Shown one piece after another: positions 63,154-64,000 of a stretch of DNA of 64,000 bases. Both the position numbers and the translations under genes were made by a program. Source of the stretch: Geodermatophilus sp. DSM 44513 (GTDB lineage: Bacteria; Actinomycetota; Actinomycetes; Mycobacteriales; Geodermatophilaceae); NCBI RefSeq assembly GCF_032460525.1, contig NZ_CP135963.1, positions 3,162,001-3,226,000 on the forward strand, written 5' to 3'. The notes below the pieces were generated by a model. It searched no databases. It was given only the letters and a program-made list of their open reading frames with translations, and was not told the origin of the DNA. Positions within the stretch are counted from its first letter, which is position 1; each line of letters begins with the position of its first letter.

Positions 63154-64000
63154 GCCCCCGCAGGTGCCGGCTCGGCGTCACCGGCCGGGGCGGCGTCGGC
63201 GGCCGCGGCGTCGCCCTCGGCCACGACGGGCACCAGGCTGATCTTGCCGCGGGCGTCGATGTCGGTGATCTCGACCTGCAGCTTGTCGCCGACGTTGACG
63301 ACGTCCTCGACCTTGCCGATGCGCTTGCCGGCGCCGAGCTTGCTGATGTGCACCAGCCCGTCCTTGCCCGGCAGCAGGGAGACGAAGGCGCCGAACGGCG
63401 TGGTCTTGACGACCGTGCCGAGGAAGCGCTCGCCGACCTTGGGCATCTGCGGGTTGGCGATGGCGTTGATCCGGTCCACCGCGGCCTGGGCCGAGGGGCC
63501 GTCGGAGGCGCCGACGTAGATGGTGCCGTCGTCCTCGATGGTGATGTCCGCGCCGGTCTCGTCCTGGATCGAGTTGATCATCTGGCCCTTGGGGCCGATG
63601 ACCGCGCCGATCTTGTCGACCGGGATGCGCACCGTGGTGACCCGCGGCGCGTACGGGCTCATCTCGTCGGGGCCGTCGATGGCCTCGCCCATGACGTCCA
63701 GGATGTGCAGCCGGGCGGCGCGGGCCTGAGTCAGCGCCTGGGCGAGCACGTCGGAGGGGATGCCGTCGAGCTTGGTGTCCAGCTGCAGCGCGGTGACGAA
63801 CTCCCGGGTGCCGGCGACCTTGAAGTCCATGTCACCGAAGGCGTCCTCGGCACCGAGGATGTCGGTCAGCGCGACGTACTCGGTCTTCCCGTCCACCTCG
63901 TCGGAGACCAGGCCCATCGCGATGCCCGCGACCGGGGCGCGCAGCGGCACACCGGCGTTGAGCAGCGCGAGGGTGGAGGCGCAGACCGAGCCCATGGACG
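63150..64000 (-). CDS. pnp: Polyribonucleotide nucleotidyltransferase, C-terminal part
   Basis: About 283 codons of the 3' part are visible; the start lies outside the right edge. Seen: the end of the second RNase PH domain ([30 protein letters not shown]), the KH domain with GPKG ([12 protein letters not shown]) and the S1 domain ([26 protein letters not shown]), then an Ala/Asp/Pro-rich tail. PNPase degrades mRNA 3' to 5' and can act with RNase J, also in this window. The stop overlaps pepR (ATGA). Confidence 0.97.
   Translation of the reverse strand, partial: SMGSVCASTLALLNAGVPLRAPVAGIAMGLVSDEVDGKTEYVALTDILGAEDAFGDMDFKVAGTREFVTALQLDTKLDGIPSDVLAQALTQARAARLHILDVMGEAIDGPDEMSPYAPRVTTVRIPVDKIGAVIGPKGQMINSIQDETGADITIEDDGTIYVGASDGPSAQAAVDRINAIANPQMPKVGERFLGTVVKTTPFGAFVSLLPGKDGLVHISKLGAGKRIGKVEDVVNVGDKLQVEITDIDARGKISLVPVVAEGDAAAADAAPAGDAEPAPAGA

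Overview
The window is very GC-rich DNA (third codon positions almost all G or C) from an actinobacterium. The 16S gene on the minus strand, the gene order and the protein families fit the family Geodermatophilaceae (Blastococcus, Geodermatophilus, Modestobacter); the genus is an inference from memory, not a database match. Most of the window follows the conserved actinobacterial backbone seen between hflX and pnp in Mycobacterium (hflX-dapF-miaA, miaB, recX-recA, clgR-pgsA-rimO-ftsK, rnj-dapA-folA-thyA, dapB, pepR, pnp). Extra blocks are set into that backbone.

Layout. (1) 1-6037: an accessory catabolic cluster, with a CaiB-type CoA-transferase, an FbpABC-like importer of unknown substrate and a divergent IclR regulator. 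(2) 6040-9788: a secreted propeller-like protein, a PAP2 phosphatase, hflX and a small acidic protein. (3) 9797-15531: dapF, miaA and a LigB-like gene chained by GTGA overlaps, then a DUF349 protein and miaB. (4) 15653-18950: a glutamate-type importer gluABCD with a strong hairpin between gluB and gluC. (5) 19024-21813: recX-recA with two stress-type promoters, DUF3046 and a 35-residue membrane peptide. (6) 21798-30534: MFS transporter, acyl-CoA dehydrogenase, lhr helicase, an ABM-domain membrane protein and nei2. (7) 30719-37257: pspA, a PfkB kinase and an LpqY-SugABC-like sugar importer. (8) 37425-44316: DUF4032 kinase-like protein, clgR-like regulator, pgsA, rimO, ftsK. (9) 44391-54802: S9 peptidase, ECF sigma/anti-sigma pair, RNase J, dapA, folA, thyA, YkvA-like, YcaQ-like, GNAT and DUF2461 genes. 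(10) 54844-60588: one complete rRNA operon (16S-23S-5S, minus strand, no tRNA in the spacers). (11) 60589-64000: dapB, a VanZ-like protein, M16 peptidase and the 3' part of pnp.

The most unusual signal is a family of six structured repeats that sit directly behind stop codons: miaB, nei2, clgR-like, pgsA, ftsK and the anti-sigma gene. Each has a 7-9 bp stem whose sequence differs between copies but still pairs, enclosing a conserved 33-34 nt loop. In four copies an AGGA motif starts exactly 3 nt after the TGA stop. This looks like an undescribed 3'-end RNA or DNA element.

Other themes are many apparently leaderless genes (a TAnnnT-like -10 box 6-7 nt before GTG or ATG) and frequent 4-nt stop/start overlaps. 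No tRNA, CRISPR array, insertion sequence, integrase or phage gene was found.
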